Assembly (NCBI GenBank): GCA_045806525.1
Contig: JBJMJD010000067.1
Coordinates: 1-25,355 of the forward strand
Length of the DNA: 25,355 nucleotides
Direction of reading: 5' to 3'
Origin: JAICYJ01 sp045806525
Lineage (GTDB): Bacteria > Actinomycetota > Thermoleophilia > Gaiellales > JAICJC01
Below, piece after piece: positions 8,597 to 16,483 of this stretch (positions within the stretch are counted from its first letter, which is position 1; every line of letters begins with the position of its first letter). Position numbers and translations under genes: made by a program. The notes below the pieces were generated by a model. The model did not search any database. It was not told the origin of the DNA and saw nothing but the letters and a program-made list of their open reading frames with translations.

Positions 8597-8602
8597 ATCC
8601 TA
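8597..8602 (-). promoter_or_regulatory. TAGGAT -10-like box of the PIG-L gene
   Basis: On the minus strand TAGGAT is followed by GCCGCG and then the ATG at 8590. Box class, spacer length and even spacer sequence match the ribokinase gene at 6018-6029. No convincing Shine-Dalgarno sequence is present, so a leaderless mRNA is likely. Confidence 0.4.
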
Positions 8603-8621
8603 GACCGTCCTCACGTTGGGA

Positions 8622-8648
8622 GCACGGGGGAAGCCCATTCCCCCGTGC
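8622..8648 (-). terminator. hairpin between the GH10 and PIG-L genes
   Basis: An 11-bp perfect stem (GCACGGGGGAA at 8622-8632 with TTCCCCCGTGC at 8638-8648) encloses a five-base loop, 11 bases after the GH10 stop codon. There is no clear T tract on the minus strand, so it may be a terminator of the GC-rich type or an mRNA-stabilising hairpin. Confidence 0.6.
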
Positions 8649-8659
8649 CCCCGCGCGCG

Positions 8660-9859
8660 CTAGTGGTGCCTGGCCTTCGGCGGTACCCAGTAGGGATGGC
8701 GATGTGGCGCATGCTTGAGCGCCTCGTCGATCGCCCAGAAGGCGGGCTTGGGCCTGAGCTTGTCGTCGAACGGGCACGGTCGCCGGGAGACGCCGTCGTC
8801 CCGTGGGTTGTCGTCGTTCTCCTCCGTCCAGCGGTCGGAGAGGCCGTACTGGATCACCGAGATCACCGCCTCCTCTTCGAGCACGGTGTCCAGGTAGCGC
8901 TTGTAGACCTCGGCCACCCCGCGGTCGCGCCGTCGGATGTTGGGCGGCAGCCCGTCGTCAAGCACGTCCATCTCGGTGATCAGGATCTTCAGGCCGCGAT
9001 GAGCGACCTCGCGCAGGAAGTGGCGGAACTCTCGCCGGTGGAACCGCTCGGCGAAGTCGGTCGCTAGCAGGTGCGCCTGGATGCCCAGCCCGTGCACGGG
9101 CACGTCGCGCGCCAGCAGGTGATCCAGCACCTCGAGCGTCGCCCGCTGGCGGGGCACCGGCCGGTCGCCGTACTGGTTGATCGTGTCGAACCCGAACTCG
9201 TTCAGGAGCAGAAGAGCGTGCGGGTCCTGCTCGTGCGCCTGGTGAAACGCCTCGGCGACGTAGTGGGGGCCGATCGTGTTGTACCAGGGGACGTCCGTGC
9301 GCAGGCCGTGCCGTCCCTCGGGGTCGGTGACCTCGTTGCAGACGATCCACGCCACGACGCGACCCCGGTAGCGCCGCACCATCGCGCGAACGGTCGAGAA
9401 CAGCACGTGGCTGGCCCGCTTGTGGCTCATGCCCCACAGATCGTCGTCCGTCCACCCGTCACCGAATCCCTCGTCCCACACCAGGCCCGGCGCGCCGATC
9501 ACGAGCTGTCCGTTGCGCTCCGCGAACTCCACGATCATGTCCGGGTAGGTGAAGTCGAGGCCGGATGTGGGCGAGGGTCGAAGGTGGTACCAGAGGAAGT
9601 CGTCCTCAGGCCAGAGCATCGCGACCTCGCGCCGGAACAGGTGCGCGTACGCAGCATCGTCCTGATACATCCAGGTCGAGATCGATCCGCCATAGACGAT
9701 CCCTCGCCGCTGGGCCACTCGCCAGAGCGGTACTCGGTGACGCGTCGCCGCCTCCGCCAATGCCGGGGCCGCTCCTCCGAGCACGCTACCGGCTGCCACG
9801 CCCATCGCTGTCCGCTCCAGCAATCGCCGTCGCGTCATCCCCCCAACATGCTCGTTCAT
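8660..9859 (-). CDS. Tat-exported GH10 (xylanase-like) glycoside hydrolase
   Basis: This 399-residue protein starts at the ATG at 9859, preceded by GGGAGGG at 9864-9870. Residues 8-36 form a twin-arginine signal (TRRRLLERTA, then a hydrophobic stretch to APALAEA), so it is exported folded. The mature part is a GH10 TIM barrel: acid/base Glu176 in AWIVCNEV, nucleophile Glu296 in ILITEMDV, and GIQAHL (259-264) with the conserved Gln and His. GH10 enzymes cut beta-1,4-xylan. Several glycone-side residues differ from typical xylanases: the usual PENEMKW region reads PEDDFLW (84-90) and the GHTLVWH segment reads GAPGLVWDE (122-130). The backbone specificity may therefore differ. No carbohydrate-binding module is attached. 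It is the only clearly exported depolymerase in the window and probably generates the oligosaccharides taken up by the ABC system, which is inference. Confidence 0.87.
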   Translation of the reverse strand: MNEHVGGMTRRRLLERTAMGVAAGSVLGGAAPALAEAATRHRVPLWRVAQRRGIVYGGSISTWMYQDDAAYAHLFRREVAMLWPEDDFLWYHLRPSPTSGLDFTYPDMIVEFAERNGQLVIGAPGLVWDEGFGDGWTDDDLWGMSHKRASHVLFSTVRAMVRRYRGRVVAWIVCNEVTDPEGRHGLRTDVPWYNTIGPHYVAEAFHQAHEQDPHALLLLNEFGFDTINQYGDRPVPRQRATLEVLDHLLARDVPVHGLGIQAHLLATDFAERFHRREFRHFLREVAHRGLKILITEMDVLDDGLPPNIRRRDRGVAEVYKRYLDTVLEEEAVISVIQYGLSDRWTEENDDNPRDDGVSRRPCPFDDKLRPKPAFWAIDEALKHAPHRHPYWVPPKARHH

Positions 9860-9970
9860 ATGACCCTCCCTCTGAGTCTCCCGGCGCCGGCACGTCGAGT
9901 GCCGATGCCTCCCCTCCAAACAGGTCTGACTATCGCGACGAGGATACTCCCCGCTCCGCGCGATGGCTAG

Positions 9971-10924
9971 ATGGTTACGCTTCTCTCCGTGCGGCCGCGT
10001 CGTGTCACCCCCACCCGCGTCTACCGCTTCTATCGCGGCGGTCTCCTGATCGACCGGATGCGCGGCCAGCCGGGGGTCGACAGCGAGTATCCGGAGGACT
10101 GGGTGGGCTCCGTGACCGTCGCCTCGAACCCCGGCCGCGACGAGCCGCTGGCCGGGCTCTCACGGCTGGACGACGGCTCGCTGCTGCGCGACGAGATCGC
10201 GGCCGACCCTGAAGGATGGCTGGGTGCGGACGCCGCCGGCGGTTCAACCGGCGTGCTGGTGAAGCTGCTCGACCCCGCCGAGCGGCTTCCCGTCCACTTC
10301 CATCCCGACCGCTCGTTCGCTGCCACGAACTTCGGATCCGCCTACGGCAAGACCGAAGCGTGGATCGTGGTCGCCACCCGCGGGGAGGAGAGCGAGGTGT
10401 GGATAGGGCTGCGTGAGCCGGTCGACAGCGAAACCTACCGCGGCTGGATCGACGATCAGGACCGCGCGTCGCTGCTGGCGTCGCTGAACCGCGTGCCGGT
10501 GCGGACAGGCGATGTGGTGTACGTGCCCGCCGGCACGCCGCACGCCATCGGCGCCGGCGCGCTGATCGCCGAGCTGCAGGAGCCCACGGACTTTTCGATC
10601 GTGTGCGAGTGGGCGGGCTTTCCAATCCGGCCGGAGGACAGTCACCTTGGAATCGGCTGGGACGCGGCGCTGAGCGCCCTCGATCTGCGGGCGCACACGC
10701 CGATCCGCGAACTGCCCGACGCCGCCCGCGAGTTCTTCTGGGCGGACGAGCTTGCGGAGCCGGCCGGACGGTTCGCCGTCTGGATCGTGCTCGACGGATC
10801 GGGCAGCGTCGACGGCGCACCAGCGCGCACAGGCGACTGCTTCGTCGTTCCTGCGGTGGCCGAACAGGTGGAGGTGTCGAGCGGCCTGCGCATCCTGCGC
10901 TGCCTCGGTCCAGAGCCAGGCTGA
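9971..10924 (+). CDS. class I mannose-6-phosphate isomerase-like protein
   Basis: This zinc cupin of up to 317 residues has type I phosphomannose isomerase features. PVHFHPDRSFA (about 97-107) gives two metal ligands, GKTEAWIVV (about 117-125) supplies Glu, and PAGTPHAIGAGALIAELQEPTDFS (about 185-208) carries the final His and the conserved EXQE/QEPTD-like loop. It would interconvert mannose-6-phosphate and fructose-6-phosphate in the cytoplasm. It is a short form, since enteric ManA is about 390 residues. The start is uncertain: the ATG at 9971 has no Shine-Dalgarno sequence, while an in-frame GTG at 9989 follows a TACGCT box by seven bases and would begin at RPRRVTPTRVYRFYRGG, giving 311 residues. 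It is divergent from the GH10 gene across 111 bases and converges on the ABC ATPase gene. A role for mannose in this locus is inferred from this gene only. Confidence 0.85.
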   Translation: MVTLLSVRPRRVTPTRVYRFYRGGLLIDRMRGQPGVDSEYPEDWVGSVTVASNPGRDEPLAGLSRLDDGSLLRDEIAADPEGWLGADAAGGSTGVLVKLLDPAERLPVHFHPDRSFAATNFGSAYGKTEAWIVVATRGEESEVWIGLREPVDSETYRGWIDDQDRASLLASLNRVPVRTGDVVYVPAGTPHAIGAGALIAELQEPTDFSIVCEWAGFPIRPEDSHLGIGWDAALSALDLRAHTPIRELPDAAREFFWADELAEPAGRFAVWIVLDGSGSVDGAPARTGDCFVVPAVAEQVEVSSGLRILRCLGPEPG

Positions 10925-10965
10925 CATGCGTTTCCGGCCCGAACTGGCCCCGCGGGTTGCGCCGG

Positions 10966-12168
10966 CTAACGGATCGCCTGTCCGGTCCCCTGGTCGAAGA
11001 AGTGCAACCGACGCACATCCACTTCGAGCTCCATCGGCGTACCTCGAACGGCGGTCGTGCGCGGATTGAGCCGTGCTACGAACGTGGCGGTCGGGTTCTT
11101 CGTGTCTCCCGCCAGCTCGAGCTCATCCACACCCGTATCAGCCGCCAGGTCGCGCGTGTCCTCGGTCATCACCGGGGGCGCGTCCACCTTGAAGTGGGCA
11201 TACACCTCGGAGCCCATCGCCTCCCGCACCTCCACAAGCACCGGGATGCGGACGTCCGGCGCACCCGCCGGGAGGTACTCGGGGTCCTCCAAGTCCTCGG
11301 GCCGGATCCCGACCACGACCTGACGGCCGACGTACTCGGCGAGCGCCGGCCGCTCCTGGAGGGTCGAGTCCAGTACGTCCAGCCGCAGGCCGCCGAACTC
11401 CAGCCGAACCGTGCCGTTCTCGCGCACGACGTCCGCCCCGATCATGTTCATGGCTGGTGACCCGATGAAGCCCGCCACGAACAGATTGGCCGGGTTGTCG
11501 TACAGCTCCTGCGGGTTGGCAACCTGCTGCAGCACGCCGCGGTTCAGCACCGCCACACGGTCGCCCATCGTCATCGCCTCGGTCTGGTCGTGGGTGACGT
11601 AGATCATGGTCGTGCCCAGCGCACTCTGGATGCGCGAGATCTCGGTTCGCATCTGCACTCGCAGCTTTGCGTCCAGGTTCGACAGCGGCTCGTCCATCAG
11701 GAACGCTTCCGGCTCGCGCACGATCGCGCGGCCCATGGCAACCCGCTGCCGCTGGCCGCCGGAGAGCGATCTCGGCTTCTTCTTCAGCTGCTCGGTCAGC
11801 CCGAGCGTCTGGGCCGTTTCCCGCACGCGGCGATCGATCTCCTTCTTGGGCATGCGGCGCAGCTTGAGTCCGAACGCCATGTTGTCGTAGCACGTCATAT
11901 GCGGGTAGAGGGCGTAGTTCTGGAAGACCATCGCGAGGTCGCGGTTCTTCGGCTCGACATCGTTGATCACCCGGTCGCCGATCCGTATCTCGCCCTCGGT
12001 GATCTCCTCCAGGCCGGCGATCATGCGCAGAAGCGTCGTCTTGCCGCAGCCTGACGGCCCCACCAGCACCATCAGCGCGCCGTCGTCGATCTCCATGTCG
12101 ACCGCCGACACCGCCTCGGTGCCGTCCGGGTACACCTTTGTCACCTGCTCGAACTGAATCTCAGCCAT
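10966..12168 (-). CDS. sugar ABC transporter ATP-binding protein, MsmK/UgpC type
   Basis: This 400-residue CUT1-class ATPase has all nucleotide-binding motifs: Walker A GPSGCGKTT (37-45), Q-loop Gln83, signature LSGGQ (135-139), Walker B AFLMDE (155-160) and switch His193. Residues from about 240 form the C-terminal regulatory OB/TOBE region found in MalK, MsmK and UgpC, including GIRPEDLE. It would sit on the inner membrane face and drive sugar uptake. The ATG overlaps the stop of the upstream isomerase gene by eight bases, so it is last in the oxidoreductase-isomerase-ATPase operon. The binding protein and permeases at 16.6-19.9 kb lack an adjacent ATPase, so this is the obvious partner. 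MsmK-type ATPases can also serve several transporters. No missing residues are seen. Confidence 0.95.
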   Translation of the reverse strand: MAEIQFEQVTKVYPDGTEAVSAVDMEIDDGALMVLVGPSGCGKTTLLRMIAGLEEITEGEIRIGDRVINDVEPKNRDLAMVFQNYALYPHMTCYDNMAFGLKLRRMPKKEIDRRVRETAQTLGLTEQLKKKPRSLSGGQRQRVAMGRAIVREPEAFLMDEPLSNLDAKLRVQMRTEISRIQSALGTTMIYVTHDQTEAMTMGDRVAVLNRGVLQQVANPQELYDNPANLFVAGFIGSPAMNMIGADVVRENGTVRLEFGGLRLDVLDSTLQERPALAEYVGRQVVVGIRPEDLEDPEYLPAGAPDVRIPVLVEVREAMGSEVYAHFKVDAPPVMTEDTRDLAADTGVDELELAGDTKNPTATFVARLNPRTTAVRGTPMELEVDVRRLHFFDQGTGQAIR

Positions 12169-13135
12169 CCACCCACCACATCTCCGTCTGTACGTCCGTG
12201 AAAAGGATGTTACGCAGAAACTGCACCGCCTTGGTCATGCCCTCGTCGATGCTGAGCAGACCGTCCTCGTGCTCAATGCTCACCACGTCGTCGTAGCCCA
12301 CCGTGCGCAGGGCACTGAAGATGTCCCGCCATGTCTTCTCCGGCTGGCCGTAGCCGACCGTGCGGAACGACCACGAGCGGTCGAGATAGCGGCTGAACGG
12401 CTTCGTGTCGAGCACGCCGTTTCGGGCAACGTTGGAGCGGTCGAGGTAGGTGTCCTTGGCGTGGACGTGGTACATGGCGCCGGCCGCGGCCACGGCTTTG
12501 ATGGCCTCCACCGGATCGATGCCCTGCCAGAACAGGTGGCTCGGATCGAAGTTGGCGCCCACCACTGCACCCACCGCATCTCGCAGGCGAAGCAGCGACT
12601 CGGGGTTGTACACGACGAAGCCGGGATGCATTTCGAACGCGATCCGCACCCCCTCCGACTCCGCGAAGGCTCCCTCCGCCTGCCAGTAGGGAATGACCCT
12701 CCTCGACCACTGCCATTCCAGGATCTCGCTGTACTCCGTCGGCCACCAGCAGGTGACCCAGTTGGGCCACCGGGCCGACTCGTCGGATCCAGGGCAGCCC
12801 GAAAAGGCGTTCACCACCGGCACCTCGAGCAGCGATGCCAGTCGCACCGTCTGCTTCCACGTGTCGTGCGAGGCGCCCGCGATCACGGGATCGGGGTGCA
12901 GCGGGTTCCCGTGCTGGCTGAGGGCGCTGATGACCATACCGCGCGACTCGACCGCGGAGCGGAGCGCGCGCCGCGCCGGCTCGTCGTCCAGCAGCACGTC
13001 GGGATCGCAGTGCGCACTTCCCGGGTAATTGCCGGTCCCCAGCTCGACCGCCTGCACGCCCATCGCGGCCAGCCGGTCGAGCACCTGGTCCAGGGGCAGG
13101 TTGCTGTAGGGAACGGTGAAGACGCCGAGCCTCAG
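12161..13135 (-). CDS. TIM-barrel sugar phosphate isomerase/epimerase family protein (CTG start)
   Basis: This is a xylose-isomerase-like TIM-barrel protein of 324 residues if started at CTG 13135. Metal-site candidates are Glu168 in IAFEMHPG, Asp197 and His200 in ANFDPSHLFW, His223/His225 in YHVHAKD, and Glu288 in VSIEHED, all typical of the family. Such enzymes epimerise or isomerise keto-sugars or inositol derivatives. No ATG lies at the family N-terminus: the conserved first strand (LRLGVFTVPYSNLPL) is encoded upstream of the first GTG at 13084. A CTG at 13135 overlaps the preceding TGA as CTGA, and GAGGAGG (13143-13149) sits seven bases before it, so I take CTG as the start. It lies between a Gfo/Idh dehydrogenase and a transporter ATPase, a common sugar-modification pairing. 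The substrate is unknown. Confidence 0.87.
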   Translation of the reverse strand: MRLGVFTVPYSNLPLDQVLDRLAAMGVQAVELGTGNYPGSAHCDPDVLLDDEPARRALRSAVESRGMVISALSQHGNPLHPDPVIAGASHDTWKQTVRLASLLEVPVVNAFSGCPGSDESARWPNWVTCWWPTEYSEILEWQWSRRVIPYWQAEGAFAESEGVRIAFEMHPGFVVYNPESLLRLRDAVGAVVGANFDPSHLFWQGIDPVEAIKAVAAAGAMYHVHAKDTYLDRSNVARNGVLDTKPFSRYLDRSWSFRTVGYGQPEKTWRDIFSALRTVGYDDVVSIEHEDGLLSIDEGMTKAVQFLRNILFTDVQTEMWWVDG

Positions 13136-14295
13136 CTCGCCGCCTCCTCGCCTACGGCCGGTACGTCGACCCAGCGGCCTTCCTCAGCGCTTCGGACGAT
13201 CGCCTCGATCGCGACCGTGACGGCGTGTGCGTCTGCGAACGTCGCGACCGTGCCACCCCGGGCGGGGTCGCGGATGCTCGAGTAGAAGTCCTCGATCAAA
13301 TTGCGCAACGCATCGGGCCAACCCTCCTGATGACCCGCAGGGTAGTGGGTCAGCCGCGCGGCAGGAGCCGAGAGCAGCAAGGGATCCCGCACTACCTCCT
13401 CGCTGGGGCGATCGCGGCGCCCGATCCAGAGCCGGTTCGGCCGCTCCTGGTTCCAGAGGTAGGCAGCGTCGGCCGTGTCGACGTGGAACGACAGCCGGTT
13501 TCGCATGCCCGGGCTCACCTGCGAGACGGTCAGCACGCCGTGGCATCCGCCGTCGAGCTCGAGCAGGACGGTCGCATGATCCTCGGTGCGCACCTGCACC
13601 GGCTCGGCCGATCCTGCGCCGGACTCAAAGGTGAGCGTCCGCGCCGCCGGGCGGCGGCGCGTCTCGTGCAACCGTCCCGTGCGACCGCATACGCGCACCA
13701 CCCGGCGGCCGGTAACGTGCTGGATGAGATCGATCCAGTGCGAGCCGATGTCGCCCAGCGCGCGTGCGACACCCGCACGTTCGGGTTCGATGCGCCAGTT
13801 CCAGTCAGTGTCGGCCAGGAGCCAGTCCTGAAGGTAGGTGCCCTGGACGAGGTGCGGCGCAGGGCCGTGGCTCAGCCGCTCCCGTACCTCGGCCACGATC
13901 GGGTAGTGGCGGTAGTTGAAGCAGACGCCCGTCACCCCTGGTGCGCTCGCCGCGGCAGCGACCAGGCGACCGCTCTCGTCCGCGTCCCGCCCCAACGGCT
14001 TCTCCGACAGCACATGCTTGCCTGCGTCCAGCGCCGCCAGGTTCACATCCACGTGCAGGTCGTTGGGCACGCAGGTGTGGATCACGTCGATGGCGGGGTC
14101 GTCGAGCAGTTCGCGGTAGTCGCCGCTGGAGCGTTCGATCCCGAGGCGTGCGGCGGCCGCGGCCGCGCCCTCGACAGACGATGCTGCGATCGCGACGACG
14201 TGCACTCGGGGGATGCGGCGGAGGGCCTCGACGTGGGCGGCGCCCGCGAAGCCGGCGCCGATCACGGCCGCGGTGGTGTCGCCTGGAGCTGCCAA
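13132..14295 (-). CDS. Gfo/Idh/MocA-family NAD(P)-dependent oxidoreductase
   Basis: This 387-residue dehydrogenase has an N-terminal Rossmann fold: AVIGAGFAGAAHVEALRR (10-27) for the dinucleotide, and EKPLGRD (98-104) with the signature Lys99. The C-terminal substrate domain has GDIGSHWIDL (181-190), whose Asp182 and His186 match the family's active-site DxxxH pattern. Members oxidise or epimerise sugars, inositols and sugar acids. The only fitting in-frame start is TTG 14295. A TAGTAT box is nine bases upstream, and there is no Shine-Dalgarno sequence. Its TGA overlaps the CTG of the isomerase gene by four bases, so the two products are probably co-translated and act on the same sugar. It is divergent from the large GH-like gene with only 69 bases between them, suggesting shared control. 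Confidence 0.9.
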   Translation of the reverse strand: MAAPGDTTAAVIGAGFAGAAHVEALRRIPRVHVVAIAASSVEGAAAAAARLGIERSSGDYRELLDDPAIDVIHTCVPNDLHVDVNLAALDAGKHVLSEKPLGRDADESGRLVAAAASAPGVTGVCFNYRHYPIVAEVRERLSHGPAPHLVQGTYLQDWLLADTDWNWRIEPERAGVARALGDIGSHWIDLIQHVTGRRVVRVCGRTGRLHETRRRPAARTLTFESGAGSAEPVQVRTEDHATVLLELDGGCHGVLTVSQVSPGMRNRLSFHVDTADAAYLWNQERPNRLWIGRRDRPSEEVVRDPLLLSAPAARLTHYPAGHQEGWPDALRNLIEDFYSSIRDPARGGTVATFADAHAVTVAIEAIVRSAEEGRWVDVPAVGEEAAS

Positions 14296-14304
14296 ATCGC
14301 AGCC

Positions 14305-14310
14305 ATACTA
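14305..14310 (-). promoter_or_regulatory. TAGTAT -10-like box before the oxidoreductase gene
   Basis: On the minus strand TAGTAT lies nine bases before the TTG start at 14295, and there is no Shine-Dalgarno sequence. It fits the TAnnnT-near-start pattern of three other genes here but with a longer spacer, so support is weaker. Confidence 0.3.
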
Positions 14311-14364
14311 CCGCCTCGCGATCGACGGTCGGCGTCCGGCGGCGCCACGGCAGAGGGAGGATCG

Positions 14365-16458
14365 GTGGAGAGAGGGGTCTACTTCGACGCATGGTTTCCG
14401 CGCCAGCACAACTACCATCCGAGCCTGCCCGCGCGGCGGCTGCGGATGATCGAGCAGCTCTGCGAGTACCGCGCGACGACGCTCGTGTGGGCGGCGCTCG
14501 GCGGCGGCTCGATCTCGCTGCCGTACATGGAGCAGGAGGCGTTCGGCCAGATCGATCCTCGCTTCCGCATGTACGGCTTCCTGAACGACCGCGAGTTCGT
14601 CGCCGAATGCGACCGCGCGGGGATCCGCGTGTTCGGAATCGTGTTCGAGGTTCAAGGGTGGGAGTTCCCGGTCGAGCTGAACGCCGACGAGTCTGAGATC
14701 GTCGCCATGAACGAGCTGCGGGGTGCCGGGACCCGGGGATGGATGGGGCTGCGCGAGTTCTCGCAGAACCGCTATCCGAAGCTGTGGAAGCCGCTCGAGG
14801 ACTACTTCCCCGAGGGGTTGCGCAACAGCCTCGGCGAGCCGGTCACCGACCTCCTCGAGGAGTGCTGCTCCCGCGACATCCATGGCGTCCCCTGCCACTG
14901 CCTGTGGGTCGAAGCGCCCGACCGCGAGCACGCCTGCTACGCGATGGACAGGAACAACCCGGTCTGGCGCGAGTACCTGAAGGCGGTGATCCGGATCCAG
15001 ATCGACGCAGGCGTGCACGGCGTCCAGCTCGACGAGGCCGAGCTCCCGATCACGAGCATGCAGTACGGCGGCTGCTTCTGTCGCGAGTGCATGACCCAAT
15101 TCCGTGAGTACCTGCAAGGGCTCGATCCGGCGCCGCCGGAGCTGAGCGGCGCCGACCTGGAGACATTCCACTACGGCGAATGGCTGCTGGAGCAGGGGTT
15201 CGATTTCAAGGAGGGGCGTGAGCGATCCCCGCTGTTCGACCACTACATGCGCTTCCAGCGCAGCGCCATCACCCGCTACTTCGGCGAGCTCGCCGACTAC
15301 ATCCGGGACTACGGGCGCAGCCGCGGCCGCGAGGTGCTGGTCTCGGGGAACTTCTTCAACATGTTCGAGCACTACTACGCGCTGGAGCCGAAGACCGACC
15401 TGCTGATCACCGAGATGCGCAACACGCGTGACCGACAGCCCGGCTGGTACCGCTACGTAGCCGGGTTCGCGGGGCGAAAGCCGGTGATCGTGGTCGAGAA
15501 CCCCTACGGCGGCGTTGTGCCTGAGCTGATCGAGGAGCTCGGCGGGGGGCGGGCCCACGACCGGTTTCGGATGTCGGTCTACGAGGCGGCGGCGCTGGGC
15601 ACCAGCATGAGCTTGCCCTACGGGTCGTGGATGGGAAGCGAGATCCAGGACGCCTTCTATGCGCCACACGAGCTGTGCGTTGAGATCGGCGGATTCCTGG
15701 CCCAGCACGAGGCGCTGTATTCGACCGAGAGCGCCGCCGAGATCGGCGTCGTCTTCAGCATCGAGAGCAGCCTCGCCCAGGAGGAGGCGGCTCGGGCGGC
15801 CCTGGCGAACAACCGCGTGAACCTGCTCCCCGATCAACTGGCGCCGTTCTGGGCGGCGAGCGAGGCGCTCTGCGACGCCGTCCAGCCGTATGACGTCGTG
15901 ATGTTCCCCGATGGAACACTGCGGCCGGACACGGTGACCCCCGCCGATCTCGAGCGCTACCGAACGCTGGTGCTGCCCGACTGCGCGGTCATGACCGCCC
16001 AGCAGGCCGATGCGCTGCTGGGCTACCTCGATGGGGGCGGACGGACGGTCGTCGTCGGCAGGTTGGGTGAAAACCTGGACGCGGTCCGCCGTGAGCGGCT
16101 GCTCGCGCACCCCAGCGCCATACCGATCGACGCGCCTGAAGCGGTGCCATCCGCGCTGCCGGACGGCCCGCAGGTGATCGTGCCGGAGGGGCTCGACGCT
16201 GCGATCGGGCTTCACCGAGTCGCCGATGGGGTCGCCGTCCACGTGCTGCGATACGACTACGACGCGGCCCTCGACCGTGTGCCGCAGCTTGCGGATCTGC
16301 AGCTCGGCGTGCGACTCACGGATATGGCCGTGACCGGTGTCGAGGCCGTGCCATCAGGGATCGGCGTCGATCTGCGGACGGCCGGTTCCCTGCACACGCT
16401 GCGGATCCGCAACGTGCCGCTGTACACGATTGTGATCCTCCGCACCGGCGGTGGATGA
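14365..16458 (+). CDS. uncharacterised glycoside-hydrolase-like protein (barrel plus trimerisation-like domain)
   Basis: This 697-residue protein begins at GTG 14365, supported by GGAGG at 14356-14360, four bases upstream. It looks like a TIM-barrel hydrolase of the GH42/hypothetical-GH type: an N-terminal YFDAWFP, a barrel with WVEAPDREHACYAM, and VQLDEAELP (220-228) as a likely acid/base strand. The next loop has a Cys-x-Cys-x2-Cys cluster (Cys237, Cys239, Cys242), and LLITEMRN (347-353) is a second candidate carboxylate strand. From about residue 455 a Rossmann-like domain appears (IGVVFSIESS, then RTLVLPDCAVMTAQQADALLGYLDGGGRTVVVG), resembling the beta-galactosidase trimerisation domain, followed by a small beta domain to the end. 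There is no signal peptide. I cannot assign a CAZy family. It is divergent from the Gfo/Idh gene and directly upstream of the ABC binding protein, so it probably hydrolyses imported glycosides. Confidence 0.75.
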   Translation: MERGVYFDAWFPRQHNYHPSLPARRLRMIEQLCEYRATTLVWAALGGGSISLPYMEQEAFGQIDPRFRMYGFLNDREFVAECDRAGIRVFGIVFEVQGWEFPVELNADESEIVAMNELRGAGTRGWMGLREFSQNRYPKLWKPLEDYFPEGLRNSLGEPVTDLLEECCSRDIHGVPCHCLWVEAPDREHACYAMDRNNPVWREYLKAVIRIQIDAGVHGVQLDEAELPITSMQYGGCFCRECMTQFREYLQGLDPAPPELSGADLETFHYGEWLLEQGFDFKEGRERSPLFDHYMRFQRSAITRYFGELADYIRDYGRSRGREVLVSGNFFNMFEHYYALEPKTDLLITEMRNTRDRQPGWYRYVAGFAGRKPVIVVENPYGGVVPELIEELGGGRAHDRFRMSVYEAAALGTSMSLPYGSWMGSEIQDAFYAPHELCVEIGGFLAQHEALYSTESAAEIGVVFSIESSLAQEEAARAALANNRVNLLPDQLAPFWAASEALCDAVQPYDVVMFPDGTLRPDTVTPADLERYRTLVLPDCAVMTAQQADALLGYLDGGGRTVVVGRLGENLDAVRRERLLAHPSAIPIDAPEAVPSALPDGPQVIVPEGLDAAIGLHRVADGVAVHVLRYDYDAALDRVPQLADLQLGVRLTDMAVTGVEAVPSGIGVDLRTAGSLHTLRIRNVPLYTIVILRTGGG

Positions 16459-16483
16459 GCCGTCGCGCCCGCGGGTGGTTTCA

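Noticed and set aside
9889..9903. GGCAC-GTCGA-GTGCC small inverted repeat before the GH10 gene
   Set aside because: A five-base stem is expected by chance in GC-rich DNA and it does not overlap a promoter I can identify.
13225..14364. N-terminal extension of the large GH-like gene by 380 codons
   Set aside because: This part is antisense to the Gfo/Idh gene and lacks any fold signal. The GTG at 14365 has a GGAGG site and starts at the family-like YFDAWFP strand.
14308..16242. 644-codon minus-strand open frame
   Set aside because: It is a shadow of the GH-like gene in the opposite strand, His/Val/Leu-rich with no motifs.
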